Shown here in pieces: positions 11,574-19,629 of a stretch of DNA of 64,000 nucleotides. Origin of the DNA: Fistularia commersonii (Eukaryota; Chordata; Actinopteri; Syngnathiformes; Fistulariidae). How positions within the stretch are numbered: the stretch's first letter is position 1; every line of letters starts with the position of its first letter. The stretch lies in assembly GCA_037954325.1 (NCBI GenBank), contig JBBMNZ010000007.1, positions 5,119,501 to 5,183,500 of the forward strand. Reading direction: 5' to 3'. The position numbers and the translations under genes are program-made. Under the pieces are notes generated by a model. That model did no database searches and was not told where the DNA came from. It was given only the letters and a program-made list of their open reading frames with translations.

Positions 11574-11910
11574 GGCATCCCAGCCTGACACGCCTCCACC
11601 TCGCCTACATGGGTGTTCAGTCAATATATGGATGGATTATTGGCTGAAGATTACATCATAAAACTACATTTCCCAGATGTACGGTTAAGACGTTGTCTTT
11701 TTGCAACACGGAGAATCATCTCTTCTCCTGTCAGAGTGTGTTTCTACCTTTGGCCTCTAGAGGGCAGCAGAGCTCAGCGTTGCGTTTCCTGACCGCCCTT
11801 CCCTCTGCTCTCAGTTCCTCAGCACGCTGTTCGCCCCCCTGAACTTCATCATGGAGAAGGTGGAGAGCATCCTGCCGTCCAGCTTCTGGCACCAGCTCAC
11901 ACGCATATGA
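1073..11910 (+). CDS. st7: st7, suppressor of tumorigenicity 7 (partial, 3' fourteen coding exons)
   Basis: ST7 is a conserved multi-pass membrane protein. It was named as a candidate tumour suppressor, and its molecular role is not settled. Joined exons (1073-1155, 2363-2528, 3063-3117, 4050-4165, 4351-4426, 5992-6146, 6730-6827, 7107-7221, 8517-8589, 9356-9458, 10093-10243, 10433-10525, 11019-11158, 11815-11910) read in one frame for 505 codons plus TGA. They match vertebrate ST7 almost continuously, e.g. MFLNTLTPKFYVALTG, EPLTYYDMNLSAQDHQ, LAEEEATTI, LPKSATICYTAALLKARAV, IPYPLEKGHLFYPYP. A hydrophobic segment lies in the first exon (YVALTGTSSLISGLIL) and another in exon 13 (FFILFTAGLCSFTAMLALL). 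The last exon gives the HQLTRI-ending isoform. The N-terminal exons are to the left of the window. A Ser/Gly-rich run in exon 2 is longer in Gly than in mammals. The gene is convergent with wnt2. Confidence 0.97.
1499..1531 (+). repeat. (TG)n microsatellite
   Basis: Perfect TG run in the st7 intron. The DNA after it (to ~1835) is unique-looking and includes 'ctaaaaatagcccctctcc' and 'gattaatgaatgcc', a possible conserved non-coding element. Confidence 0.9.
1835..2362 (+). repeat. ~520-bp polypyrimidine tract (CCTT/CTCT-rich)
   Basis: Almost pure C/T on the plus strand (degenerate ccttccctc units, then (CT)n), ending directly at the acceptor of the next st7 exon. The long open frames through it are Ser/Pro/Phe/Leu low complexity and are not genes. 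Confidence 0.9.
2363..2528 (+). CDS. st7: st7 window exon 2
   Basis: Encodes IFEWWYFRKYGTSFIEQ, then VSHLRPLLGG, a Ser/Gly-rich stretch and RQSVS. Acceptor ctcctag, donor TCCG|gtgagt. Confidence 0.95.
3063..3117 (+). CDS. st7: st7 window exon 3
   Basis: Encodes (E)CKVWRNPLNLFRGAEYN(R). Acceptor cctgcag, donor AACCG|gtgagt; 55 bp. Confidence 0.94.
3440..3875 (+). repeat. degenerate repeat with RFX X-box-like palindromes
   Basis: Four copies of a motif near gtaaccatggcaac: at about 3450 (gcaaccatggcaat), 3559 (gtaaccatggcaac), 3733 (gtaaccatagtaat) and 3858 (gtaaccatggcaac). They sit in loosely similar flanks ('aggaagtg', 'tatgacctac') in an st7 intron. The exact palindrome fits the RFX X-box consensus; function is not shown. 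Confidence 0.5.
4007..4040 (+). repeat. (TG)n/(CG)n tract abutting an st7 acceptor
   Basis: TG repeats followed by gcgcgcgc end about 10 nt before the acceptor cacccag|G at 4050. Confidence 0.9.
4050..4165 (+). CDS. st7: st7 window exon 4
   Basis: Encodes (R)YTWVTGREPLTYYDMN, then LSAQDHQTFFTCDSDHMR and PADA. Acceptor cacccag, donor GCCA|gtaaga. Confidence 0.96.
4311..4341 (+). repeat. (TG)n tract abutting an st7 acceptor
   Basis: Perfect TG run ending about 9 nt before the acceptor ttcgttcag|TC at 4351, inside a 185-nt intron. Confidence 0.9.
4351..4426 (+). CDS. st7: st7 window exon 5
   Basis: Encodes (I)MQKAWRERNPQARISAAHE, then ALELE(D). Donor GGAAGA|gtaagt. Confidence 0.94.
4427..5245. 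other. st7 intron sequence, no gene recognised
   Basis: Unique-looking intronic DNA. An open frame at 4507-4809 (+) resembles no family I know. The stretch 4850-4960 has a 'ggcgccaccctta' motif that looks like repeat-derived DNA but is not assigned. Confidence 0.4.
5250..5545 (+). mobile_element. RTE-like LINE, C-terminal relic
   Basis: Plus-strand translation near 5325-5390 reads ERIRNESIRGSAHVG. This matches the segment after the reverse transcriptase in fish RTE-type LINEs (consensus-like DRIRNE-IRGTAHV). It ends with 'tggctgtggtgaccc', typical of the family's 3' end. Frames are broken. Confidence 0.65.
5992..6146 (+). CDS. st7: st7 window exon 6
   Basis: Encodes CATAYILLAEEEATTIMEAE, then RLFKQALKAGEGCYRRS and QQLQHHGTQYEAQH. 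Acceptor acccgcag, donor CACA|gtgagt. Confidence 0.97.
6730..6827 (+). CDS. st7: st7 window exon 7
   Basis: Encodes (R)RDTNVLVYIKRRLAMC, then SRKLGRTREAVKMMRD. Acceptor tccaccag, donor GAT|gtaagt, which is followed within 20 nt by (CA)n. Confidence 0.96.
6845..6905 (+). repeat. (CA)~30 just downstream of an st7 donor
   Basis: Perfect CA run starting 18 nt after the donor of exon 7, complementary to the (TG)n at 6998-7056 in the same 279-nt intron. Confidence 0.97.
6998..7056 (+). repeat. (TG)n near the acceptor of the same intron
   Basis: TG runs at 6998-7010 and 7031-7056, ending about 50 nt before the acceptor at 7106. Confidence 0.95.
7107..7221 (+). CDS. st7: st7 window exon 8
   Basis: Encodes LMKEFPLLSMFNIHENLLES, then LLELQNYADVQAVLAKYD. 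Acceptor tttccag, donor GACG|gtgagc, followed by (CA)n at 7242-7287. Confidence 0.97.
7242..7287 (+). repeat. (CA)n after an st7 donor
   Basis: Imperfect CA run 20 nt after the donor of exon 8. The acceptor of this 1.3-kb intron has no TG partner. Confidence 0.9.
7512..8326. mobile_element. pogo/Tigger-like DNA transposon relic
   Basis: The left end 'tgtaatccctcgtttatcg' and the right end (reverse complement 'gtccctcacaatattg') are imperfect terminal inverted repeats of the 'tccctcgtttatcgcgg' type known in fish pogo-like elements. They are flanked by TA at 7510-7511 and 8327-8328. The interior (~815 bp) has no intact transposase frame. Confidence 0.6.
8327..8381. repeat. (TA)n microsatellite
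   Basis: About 27 TA repeats beginning exactly at the putative TA target duplication of the pogo-like element. Confidence 0.95.
8517..8589 (+). CDS. st7: st7 window exon 9
   Basis: Encodes (D)ISLPKSATICYTAALLKA, then RAVSD(K). Acceptor tctccacag, donor GACAA|gtgagt. Confidence 0.97.
9327..9354 (+). repeat. (TG)n forming the 3' splice-site tract
   Basis: The TG run leads straight into tgtag|G at 9355/9356. There is no conventional polypyrimidine tract. Confidence 0.95.
9356..9458 (+). CDS. st7: st7 window exon 10
   Basis: Encodes (K)FSPEAASRRGLSTAEMNA, then VEAIHRAVEFNPHVPK. Donor AAA|gtaagc. Confidence 0.97.
10093..10243 (+). CDS. st7: st7 window exon 11
   Basis: Encodes YLLEMKSLILPPEHILKRGD, then SEAIAYAFFHLQHWKR and VEGALNLLHCTWEG. 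Acceptor cttctcag, donor GGCA|gtgagtacacac. Confidence 0.98.
10250..10285 (+). repeat. (AC)18 at the 5' end of a 189-nt st7 intron
   Basis: Starts 7 nt after the donor and is perfectly complementary to the (TG)n at 10361-10425 in the same intron. Confidence 0.98.
10361..10425 (+). repeat. (TG)~32 at the 3' end of the same intron
   Basis: Runs to within 7 nt of the acceptor ttttgcag|CG at 10433. Confidence 0.98.
10433..10525 (+). CDS. st7: st7 window exon 12
   Basis: Encodes (T)FRMIPYPLEKGHLFYPYP, then ICTETADRELLP. Donor CCCA|gtaaga. Confidence 0.98.
10537..10577 (+). repeat. (CA)n after an st7 donor
   Basis: Begins 12 nt after the donor. It pairs in principle with the (TG)n at 10943-10993 at the other end of the 493-nt intron. 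Confidence 0.96.
10943..10993 (+). repeat. (TG)n before an st7 acceptor
   Basis: TG run broken once by tgcg, ending about 25 nt before the acceptor at 11018. Confidence 0.96.
11019..11158 (+). CDS. st7: st7 window exon 13
   Basis: Encodes FHEVSVYPKKELPFFILFTA, then GLCSFTAMLALLTHQFPEL and MGVFAKA, including a membrane segment. The acceptor gaagcag|TG gives Met at the junction. An alternative AG four bases upstream (exon from 11016) would give Thr-Val instead; RNA evidence would decide. Donor GCT|gtgagt. Confidence 0.93.
11345..11570. other. st7 last-intron sequence with (TG)n
   Basis: Holds a stretch with 'cattcattgtgctaagctaac', loosely similar to 22600-22640, and a perfect TG run at 11534-11570. 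No coding potential. Confidence 0.45.
11815..11910 (+). CDS. st7: st7 last coding exon with stop
   Basis: Encodes FLSTLFAPLNFIMEKVESIL, then PSSFWHQLTRI and TGA at 11908-11910. Acceptor ctctcag. Confidence 0.97.
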   Translation, partial: FLSTLFAPLNFIMEKVESILPSSFWHQLTRI

Positions 11911-12190
11911 CCGCCGCCCACCGGACCCAGGACCGGGACCCCGGGGAGCAGGACCCCCCCCTCCGTCCCCGCGGGGGACATCGGGACCCGGAGCTCCGCG
12001 GTGGACGGGCTTTGGTGTCAAAGTGAACGGACTGAAGAAAAAAAGGCAAACTGATGGAAAAATCTGTTTTGACTTTATTTGATATGTTTGCTTTTTTTTG
12101 GGGGGGTGGGAGGGGGCGGTAATTTAAATCTGTTCTTTTGTTGTACAAAACGAGGTGATCGGTCGCCGTCTTTGGAGGGGAAAAAAATAC

Positions 12191-12196
12191 AATAAA
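12191..12196 (+). terminator. st7: st7 poly(A) signal
   Basis: AATAAA 281 nt after the stop codon, followed by a GT-rich stretch (tttttgtgtatcg). It implies a 3'UTR of about 300 nt. Confidence 0.75.
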
Positions 12197-12369
12197 GGAC
12201 TTTTTGTGTATCGCTGCACGCCAGCCTCCCCCCCCATGCCGTTTTCATTGTGGTAGTGTCGAGAGAAACAGCGTCGCCATGACAGACTCTCCTGGAGCTT
12301 CCTGGCACTTCCTGATCCTCCACCAATCAGCTTCCATGACCTTCACTCCCCCGACTTCCAAAGTAAATG

Positions 12370-14030
12370 ACATCAATCCATCGATTTCCTCACGCTTATC
12401 CAGGATCGGGTGACAGCGGTCGACATTGTCCCTCCAGCGTGTCCTGGGTCTTCCCTGGGGCCTCCTCCCTGGTTGGACATGCCTGGAGCACCTCATCAGG
12501 GAGGCGTCCTGACCAGATGCCCGAGCCACCAGAGACCCCAATCTGAGCCCCTCCAGGATGGCCAAACTCCTCACTCTCTCTCTGAGGGAGAGTTCGGATG
12601 CCCTGCAAAGAAAGCTCATTTTAGACATTTGGATCCACGACCTTGTTCTTGCGGTCATGACCCAAGACCCCAAAATGCTTGAGGCAGGACCTCCTCCCCG
12701 ACCCGGAGTGGGCACTCCAGCCCTTTCTGGCTGAGAGCCTTGGTCTTAGATTGGGAGGTCTTCATTCCAGCAGCTTCGCATTTGGATGAGAACCACTCCA
12801 GCAAGAGCTAGGATTCATGGTCCAGTGAAGCCAACAGAACCACATCAACCAAAAAGCAAAGATCCAACCCTGAGGGCACCAAACCAGATCCCCTCAACAC
12901 CCTGACTGCAACTAGAAATTCTGTTCATAAACGTTATGAATGGAATCGGTAACAAAGGGCAGCCCTGGTGGAGTCCAACCCTCTCCTGATACGAGTCCAC
13001 CTTACAATCGGCAATGCTCTGACACCGAGCATACAAGGACCAAACAGCCTGTATTACGGACTTGGGTTCGCCATACTCCTGGACAACCTCCCAAAGGACT
13101 CCCTGCGGGACACAGTGAAATGCCATCTCCAGGTCCACCTGCAAAACACATGTAGACTTGTTGGGCAAACTCCCATGTGCCCTCAAGAACCCTGCCAAAG
13201 GTGTAATGCTGGTCCTCTGCTCCTCCTGACCCATCGGACCCTCCTCGCCAGCATCCCCGAGTTGACTTTTTCTGGGAGGTTGAGTGTGATCCCCCTGCAG
13301 TTGGAGCACACCCTCCACCACACTGGTCTACCAGTCGAGGCACTGGTAGACCGCCGCCCTGCCTGCTGCAGAGGCGTGTCAGCCAGGACCTCCCCACCAC
13401 ATCCAGAGCCTTTAGGAACCCAGAGGGGATCTCCAAGGAGCTTTCTGACTTCCTCTGTAAATTCAGCCCTAGAAAAATGAGACCCCTGACTCTGCCTTCA
13501 CATTGGAAGGAGTGTTGTTGGGACTGAGGAGACTTTGGAATCCTTCCTGACATCCAAAATGTCCTGAGTCAAGTTCAGCAAGTCGCCATCGCCACTGTAC
13601 ACAGTGTTGATGGCCCCCAGATGTTGAACTAGTGTCTCCTTGGCGCCTTCTGAAAGTCTTTCCCCATGGCCTCACCGAACTCCTCACATGCCTGAGTTTT
13701 TGCCTTGGCAACCACCACCTCTGCATGGTGCTTGGCCTGTCAGTGCCTGTCGGCTCCCTCTGGAAGTCCAGTTACCGCTCCGGTTCAGATCGTCCAAATC
13801 ACGCCTTTCCAGGTTTTGCTGTCGCCACCCATGTGAGTGTTGGAAGTCCCCTAGTAGGAAAAGAGAGTCCCCAACTGGAGTGCTCTCTAGCAGCCCCTCT
13901 AGGGACCCAAAAAGGGGTGGGTAGTCTAAACTGCTGTTGGGTGCACAGGCACAGACATCAGTCAGATTCCTAAATTGGTCCTTGAAAGTCAACTGATGCC
14001 CAAAAAATTTAACCCGTGACTTCATTTTCA
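12370..14030 (-). mobile_element. decayed non-LTR retrotransposon (endonuclease + reverse transcriptase)
   Basis: The minus strand around 13320-12845 carries reverse-transcriptase blocks (VDLEMAFHCVPQGVLWEV, RVGLHQGCPLLP, FMNRIS), where an active copy would read LEKAFD, LRQGCPLSP and FMDRIS. Upstream on the same strand (~13960-13820) VCACAPNSS and LFLLGDFQ resemble the AP-endonuclease domain. The 3' end near 12380-12410 (minus strand) resembles the 'ggataagcg..gaaa.tggatgg' tail of fish Rex3/RTE-type elements. Frameshifts and missing catalytic residues mark it as dead. The exact family is not certain. Confidence 0.75.
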
Positions 14031-14089
14031 GGAAGAAAATTGAGTCCAGCGCAGCAGAGGCGGCTGGAGAGATGCATGCAAGCAAGTCA

Positions 14090-14345
14090 TAACGTGGGGA
14101 GGACAGTGTCGGGATGACGCAGCGGAGATGAAGATGAGGTTCCTCTTTGGTAGCGAGGATGGAGAGGATCAGGAACAAGTCCATCAGAGGGAAGCCACGG
14201 GTTAAATGTTTTGAAGATAAGTCAGAGGAGGGTGGGTGAGGATCTTGGTAAAAGGACAATGAGCTTGAAGGAGGTCAAGAGGAAAATCAGTGAGGAGAGT
14301 TGGATGGAGGCAGGTGATTGGCTGTGGCGACCCCTGAAGGAAGCA
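14090..14345 (+). mobile_element. RTE-like LINE, C-terminal relic
   Basis: Plus strand encodes ERIRNKSIRGKPRVKCFEDK, the same post-RT segment as at 5250. It ends in 'ttggctgtggcgacccctga'. It lies tail to the left-pointing LINE at 12370-14030. Confidence 0.65.
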
Positions 14346-14449
14346 GCCCAAAGGAAGAGAAGAAAGAAGTTGACGTCTTTGGGAACAATAAAGTTGTTGA
14401 AATTTGGAAGTAGCCAATTGTTAATCATTATTTATGCTCGAAGCTATGA

Positions 14450-15565
14450 CTCATCATAAATCAACCTGCCAAAAAACTGTTCTCAGAGGCCAGGTAATGC
14501 TGAAGTCAATAAACCAACCTACCAGTACTGATTTACTCACCAACCTGGCAACCTGATTACAATCAAGGGCTTATTAGGCCTGAATTATGCGCTAAAATGT
14601 AGCAAAGATTGTAATCAGAGCAAGATTGCTGATTTAATCGCCAACCTGGCAACCTGATTACAATCAAGGGCTTATTAAGCCTGAATTATGCGCTAAAATG
14701 TAGCAAAGATTGTAATCAGAGCAGGATTGCTGATTTAATCGCCAACCTGGCAACCTGATTACAATCAAGGGTTTATTAAGCCTGAATTATGCGCTAAAAC
14801 TTAGCAAAGATTGTCATCAGAGCAGGATTGCTGATTTAATCGCCAACCTGGCAACCTGATTACAATCAAGGGCTTATTAAGCCTGAATTATGCGCTAAAA
14901 TTTAGCAAAGATTGTAATCAGAGCAGGATTGCTGATTTAATCGCCAACCTGGCAACCTGATTACAATCAAGGGTTTATTAAGCCTGAATTATGCGCTAAA
15001 ACTTAGCAAAGATTGTCATCAGAGCAGGATTGCTGATTTAATCGCCAACCTGGCAACCTGATTACAATCAAGGGCTTATTAAGCCTGAATTATGCGCTAA
15101 AATTTAGCAAAGATTGTAATCAGAGCAGGATTGCTGATTTAATCGCCAACCTGGCAACCTGATTACAATCAAGGGCTTATTAAGCCTGAATTATGCGCTA
15201 AAACTTAGCAAAGATTGTCATCAGAGCAGGATTGCTGATTTAATCACCAACCTGGCAACCTGATTACAATCAAGGGCTTATTAAGCCTGAATTATGCGCT
15301 AAAATTTAGCAAAGATTGTAATCAGAGCAGGATTGCTGATTTAATCGCCAACCTGGCAACCTGATTACAATCAAGGGCTTATTAAGCCTGAATTATGCGC
15401 TAAAACTTAGCAAAGATTGTCATCAGAGCAGGATTGCTGATTTAATCACCAACCTGGCAACCTGATTACAATCAAGGGCTTATTAAGCCTGAATTATGCG
15501 CTAAAATTTAACAAAGATTGTAATCAGCCAATAATACTGATTTACTCACCAACCTGGCAACCCAG
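14450..15565. repeat. 101-bp satellite, ten copies, with dimeric higher-order pattern
   Basis: The anchor 'caacctggcaacctgatta' recurs at 14541, 14642, 14743, 14844, 14945, 15046, 15147, 15248, 15349 and 15450, a 101-bp step every time, with a degenerate end copy at 15550. Each unit holds ctgattacaatc and, about 40 bp on, gattgtaatcag, which are 12-bp reverse complements. From 14743 the units alternate between 'aaaacttagc..gattgtcatcag' and 'aaaatttagc..gattgtaatcag', giving a 202-bp dimer. Confidence 0.97.
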
Positions 15566-15609
15566 GTAAGTAAAAAAAAAATGAGGCAACTTTTTTTTAA
15601 CAAAGGAGT

Positions 15610-15615
15610 TTTATT
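15610..15615 (-). terminator. wnt2: candidate distal poly(A) signal of wnt2
   Basis: tttatt on the plus strand (AATAAA in the wnt2 direction), about 880 nt past the stop codon. A nearer candidate is at 15877-15882. Confidence 0.35.
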
Positions 15616-15876
15616 GATCACATTGGTTAAAGAAACAGCCTGATCATTGTCAGAACTCCCAATTTGGCTGCTACCATAGCAACAGGTGCAGACAAACCCT
15701 TCTGGCATTCGCTCACCTGCCAACAACAGTTAATCCTGCATGTTGATGGGTCAAAGAGGAGTAAGTGACAAGAACTTGAATTTGGAAGTGATTTTTTTTC
15801 TGCCATGATGTAAAGATGGAGGACGGAGGTGAATCAGGGTGGAAGTGATGATGAACAGCTGCGCTTGTGACTTGGT

Positions 15877-15882
15877 TTATTT
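15877..15882 (-). terminator. wnt2: candidate proximal poly(A) signal of wnt2
   Basis: AATAAA on the minus strand, about 610 nt past the wnt2 stop codon. Confidence 0.4.
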
Positions 15883-16492
15883 TAAATCCATTCCAGAAAT
15901 GTAAGTCTGACGCGCTGCTGAGGGTCCAGAGTGGAATCCAAGGCCTTGGATTTTCTCAGATTCGGATTTCGGCTGCTGCTGGATTGCATCCGAATGGTGC
16001 AGTCAGACGGTTTGAATGAAACATTTGTCAATGTCTATATTCGGCTTAAAAACATTTTTTTCTGCTTAAACTCTTCCAAAAAGCCTTTTTTTCCTCAACC
16101 TAGGCAAAACCTTGATTAAAAAAACTTGCATTTTCTGTCCCATTTTACTTGAGTCAGTTCGTATCTGGCAACCCGGCGACACAGATTTACACAGTCTCAG
16201 ACTGACTACACAGGAAGTGAGCATCGTTACCATGGAGATTTTTTTCGTCCAAAAAGCAAATACTTTCTCACGGAGAGGACATTTGGACCACGCCGCAAAA
16301 GGGAAAAAAGTCAGAGGAGGGCTCAGAGGAGTAAGGGGAGGTTACCAAGGCGACCAGGAGGTACATAGTTCATCCCTAGTCTGTCTCCAAGGCGACACGT
16401 GATGTGTGACGTAACCGTGAAGCTGGAGAACCTCCATCTGTTTCAAACAGTTTCTGATTCAGCCTCAGGTTGTAGGGAGGAGATGGGGGGGG

Positions 16493-16698
16493 TCACGTCT
16501 GGCTCTTGCAAGTGTGCACGTCCAGCTGGCGGTGGCAGTCGCGGCAGTGCACGGCGCAGCACCAGTGGAACTTGCACTCGCACTTGACGGTGCGGCTGAC
16601 GCGCGCCGTGTCGTATCCACGGCCGCAGCACATCACCTCGCAGCCATCCACGCCGCGGGACGTCCGGTTGCACGTCCGCCCACTGGTGCCCACCGACC
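16493..16698 (-). CDS. wnt2: wnt2 exon 5 with stop
   Basis: Encodes (G)SVGTSGRTCNRTSRGVDG, then CEVMCCGRGYDTARVS and CKFHWCCAVHCRDC, ending HTCKSQT and TGA. Acceptor ctctgcag. Confidence 0.97.
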
Positions 16699-16783
16699 CT
16701 GCAGAGACATCGACATTATGGGATGGAAGAAAGATGACAGTGTTCCTGCTGAAAATGTAAAAAAAAGTTAACATTTTTTTTAA

Positions 16784-16819
<36 letters not shown>

Positions 16820-18150
16820 AAATCAAAAAAAAAAAAAAAACAAAAAAAAAAACGGGTGCAGTACCGACTCTGTCCACCTGGTGTCGCTGTCGCGCTCCAG
16901 ACGTACAGTATGACATTTACAGGAATGTGATTGCGTGTTTCTGATTGGCTGCTGGAAAAAGAGGCGGCGGAGGGAGCGAGGGATGATGAAGGTCGGGTGG
17001 AGGAGAGATGAGAGGCTGATGATAGGAGCTATCAAGCGGCAGGATCTGCTCTTCATCAGCTGTTCATTTTAACAGGAGACACACACACACACACACAGTC
17101 CAGACGAGAGGCCGCAGCTGGAGGTTTTCCTCAGGTTTAAGATCTAATTCTCCTCTCATGGGGAAGCCAAAGGTCGCTTCAGAGCAGGAGGACAGGTGAC
17201 TTTCTCGCCTGACGGACGAGGCAGCGCGAAGGCCAGCAGGGTCGGAGGCGACCGAGGGACGGACTGAGGCGGAGGCCTCGGACCGAGACGCTCCCGGAGC
17301 TCGAAGGGTGGAGGTCCGGGATGGGGGTTCGAGGGTCTCCGAGAGACCCTGATGTTTAGGCTCCCCTTCCTCATCCTGAAGCTCCAAAGCGTCTCCTGGC
17401 ACCTCCGCCCGTCTCCCGGTCGCAGCGTCCGCAGGTGTTCCTGACGGAGAACCTCCGCGTTCCGTCGCCTGTGTAAACAAAGCTCCCGGGGGAAACGGAG
17501 GGTGGAGGGAAGCTCGTGCCGCCTTCGAGTGCCGTCTCGAAAAATAAACCCCGTTGAGGAATTCGCCGTCTGTTTACATTTGGCTCGGCCCGCCGCGTTT
17601 CGCCGCCGGTTTTGCGGCGGCGGGAGACGTGTCCGGGCATGACCCGTGGCTCCGCCCCCTCCCTGGCGCCGCCGCCCGCCTGTCATGCGAGGTATGCCGC
17701 CCCGCCAGCGGTGACATCACGCCCGCCGCCTGCTTTATTGAATTAAGATGAGAGGGCGCCGAGAGACGGGTGTAGTGCCCGAGCGTCGCCGTGGAGACCG
17801 AAACTGATTTCACACTCGGGGGGGAGTGTGTGCATGTGTGTGTGTGTGTGTGTGTGTGCGAAAAGAAACGATCAAAAGGGATTTATGGTCTCACGTCGAT
17901 TTAGCGTCCCTGAACACAGCGCCGACTGCCTGTGTGTTTACTGGATGTTGGGTTTCCGTTCGTCTGCAACCCAACATCTTTGTTCGCCGTTGCCCTGACG
18001 ACGGTGAACAGTCAACACACACGGCTATTTGTTTTTGTCCGGCTTGTTTTTTTCCGACAAACATCGTGAAATAAGGCATTCAGGGTCTCCAGAATGCCGG
18101 AGGAACTGAGGATTTAAAGGGTTAAAAGAGGATCCAGTTTTTTGACTGTG

Positions 18151-18191
<41 letters not shown>

Positions 18192-18303
18192 TTTATGGCG
18201 GCGTGCGCGGCTCTAAGGTTTCAGCCCGCAGACGTGTGTGATGGCTCCTAATCTGGACGACACCCGATCGCCACGGATCTTCTGCTGCCCGAGAGGCAGC
18301 ACA

Positions 18304-18354
<51 letters not shown>

Positions 18355-19594
18355 ACCCCACACACTGTCTTGTTCTCACACGCACTCTATTGTGACCACT
18401 CTCTCGTGTGTTTGATAATTTCATTCTCACTTTGAGTAACTTGAAACGAACTTCAGGTAATCTATTATGAATGTAATTTATAATTGCAAATGTCAGTTAA
18501 AAATAATGTAATTTATAACTCAAATAGTTAAAAAATGTGATTGATTAGTATAATCATGGATTACTGATGAAATGTATAACTACATTAATCTATTACTAAT
18601 GTGAAGTATAACTCATGATTTGTAAGTTTTTATAATTTTTTTGTATTTATAATTTTCAGTGAACTTATTTATAACTAATGTAATTTATGATCAATGTAAT
18701 CTATCACTAAAGTTGTTTATTAATAATTAAATTAATGAGGGAGAGTAATTTATTACCAAAGTAATGTACCACTAGAGTAATTTATGGGTAATTTAATTTG
18801 TTTGATTGTAATTTAAAACTTTATAACTATAACTGATGAGTCATTTAATGTATAAATCATATAAATCATAATCAATGTAATTCATCACTAGTGTACTTCA
18901 TAACTTAAGTTATTGTTACTCATAATTTACAACTAATGTACTTTCTTACAAAGTAATATATTATGAGTGTAATTTATAACTAAGGTTATTTACAAATGTT
19001 ATTTACAAATACAATGATTCACGACTGTAACTGCACTACTTAACTGGTTTAATAAGAATACACTTTATTTCTTAAGTAATTCATGATTACTGTAATTTAT
19101 TACTTATGCACTTTATCACTAAAGTAATTTATTACTTATCGTGTGCAGAACTACAGATCATTTTTCCAAAGTTATGCACAAGTAATCTATACTGAATGTA
19201 GTTTGCAACGACAGCAATTTATAATTAATGTTATTTATTACTATCTACCAGAGTAATTTATTACTGGTGTAATCTATAATGAGGTAAAATGTAACTTTCT
19301 TAGTAATCCATTACATTCGGTCACTCGAGTCCCCATTGGACTTCTAAGCGAGACCCTGAATTTGTTCAACGATCTCGCGTTAATCGATTTTGCGATTATG
19401 GATCTAGCGTGCGCTATCATCGTCACGGCAACCGCCGAGCAACCGAACATCTGATTGGTCCCCTGGTTCGTTCCGGCTCCGGGCCGGACCGGGGGTTTAA
19501 TCTGCCGTGTCTCCTCTGCCTGCTGAAGCTCCTCCATCTCCTCCACCTCGCTCCAGCGCACCTGCGCACATTGCTGACGTGAGCAGCCATAGAA

Positions 19595-19629
<35 letters not shown>

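Noticed and set aside
14450..15565. Regular direct repeats considered as a CRISPR array
   Set aside because: Units are contiguous with no unique spacers, in a vertebrate genome; it is a satellite.
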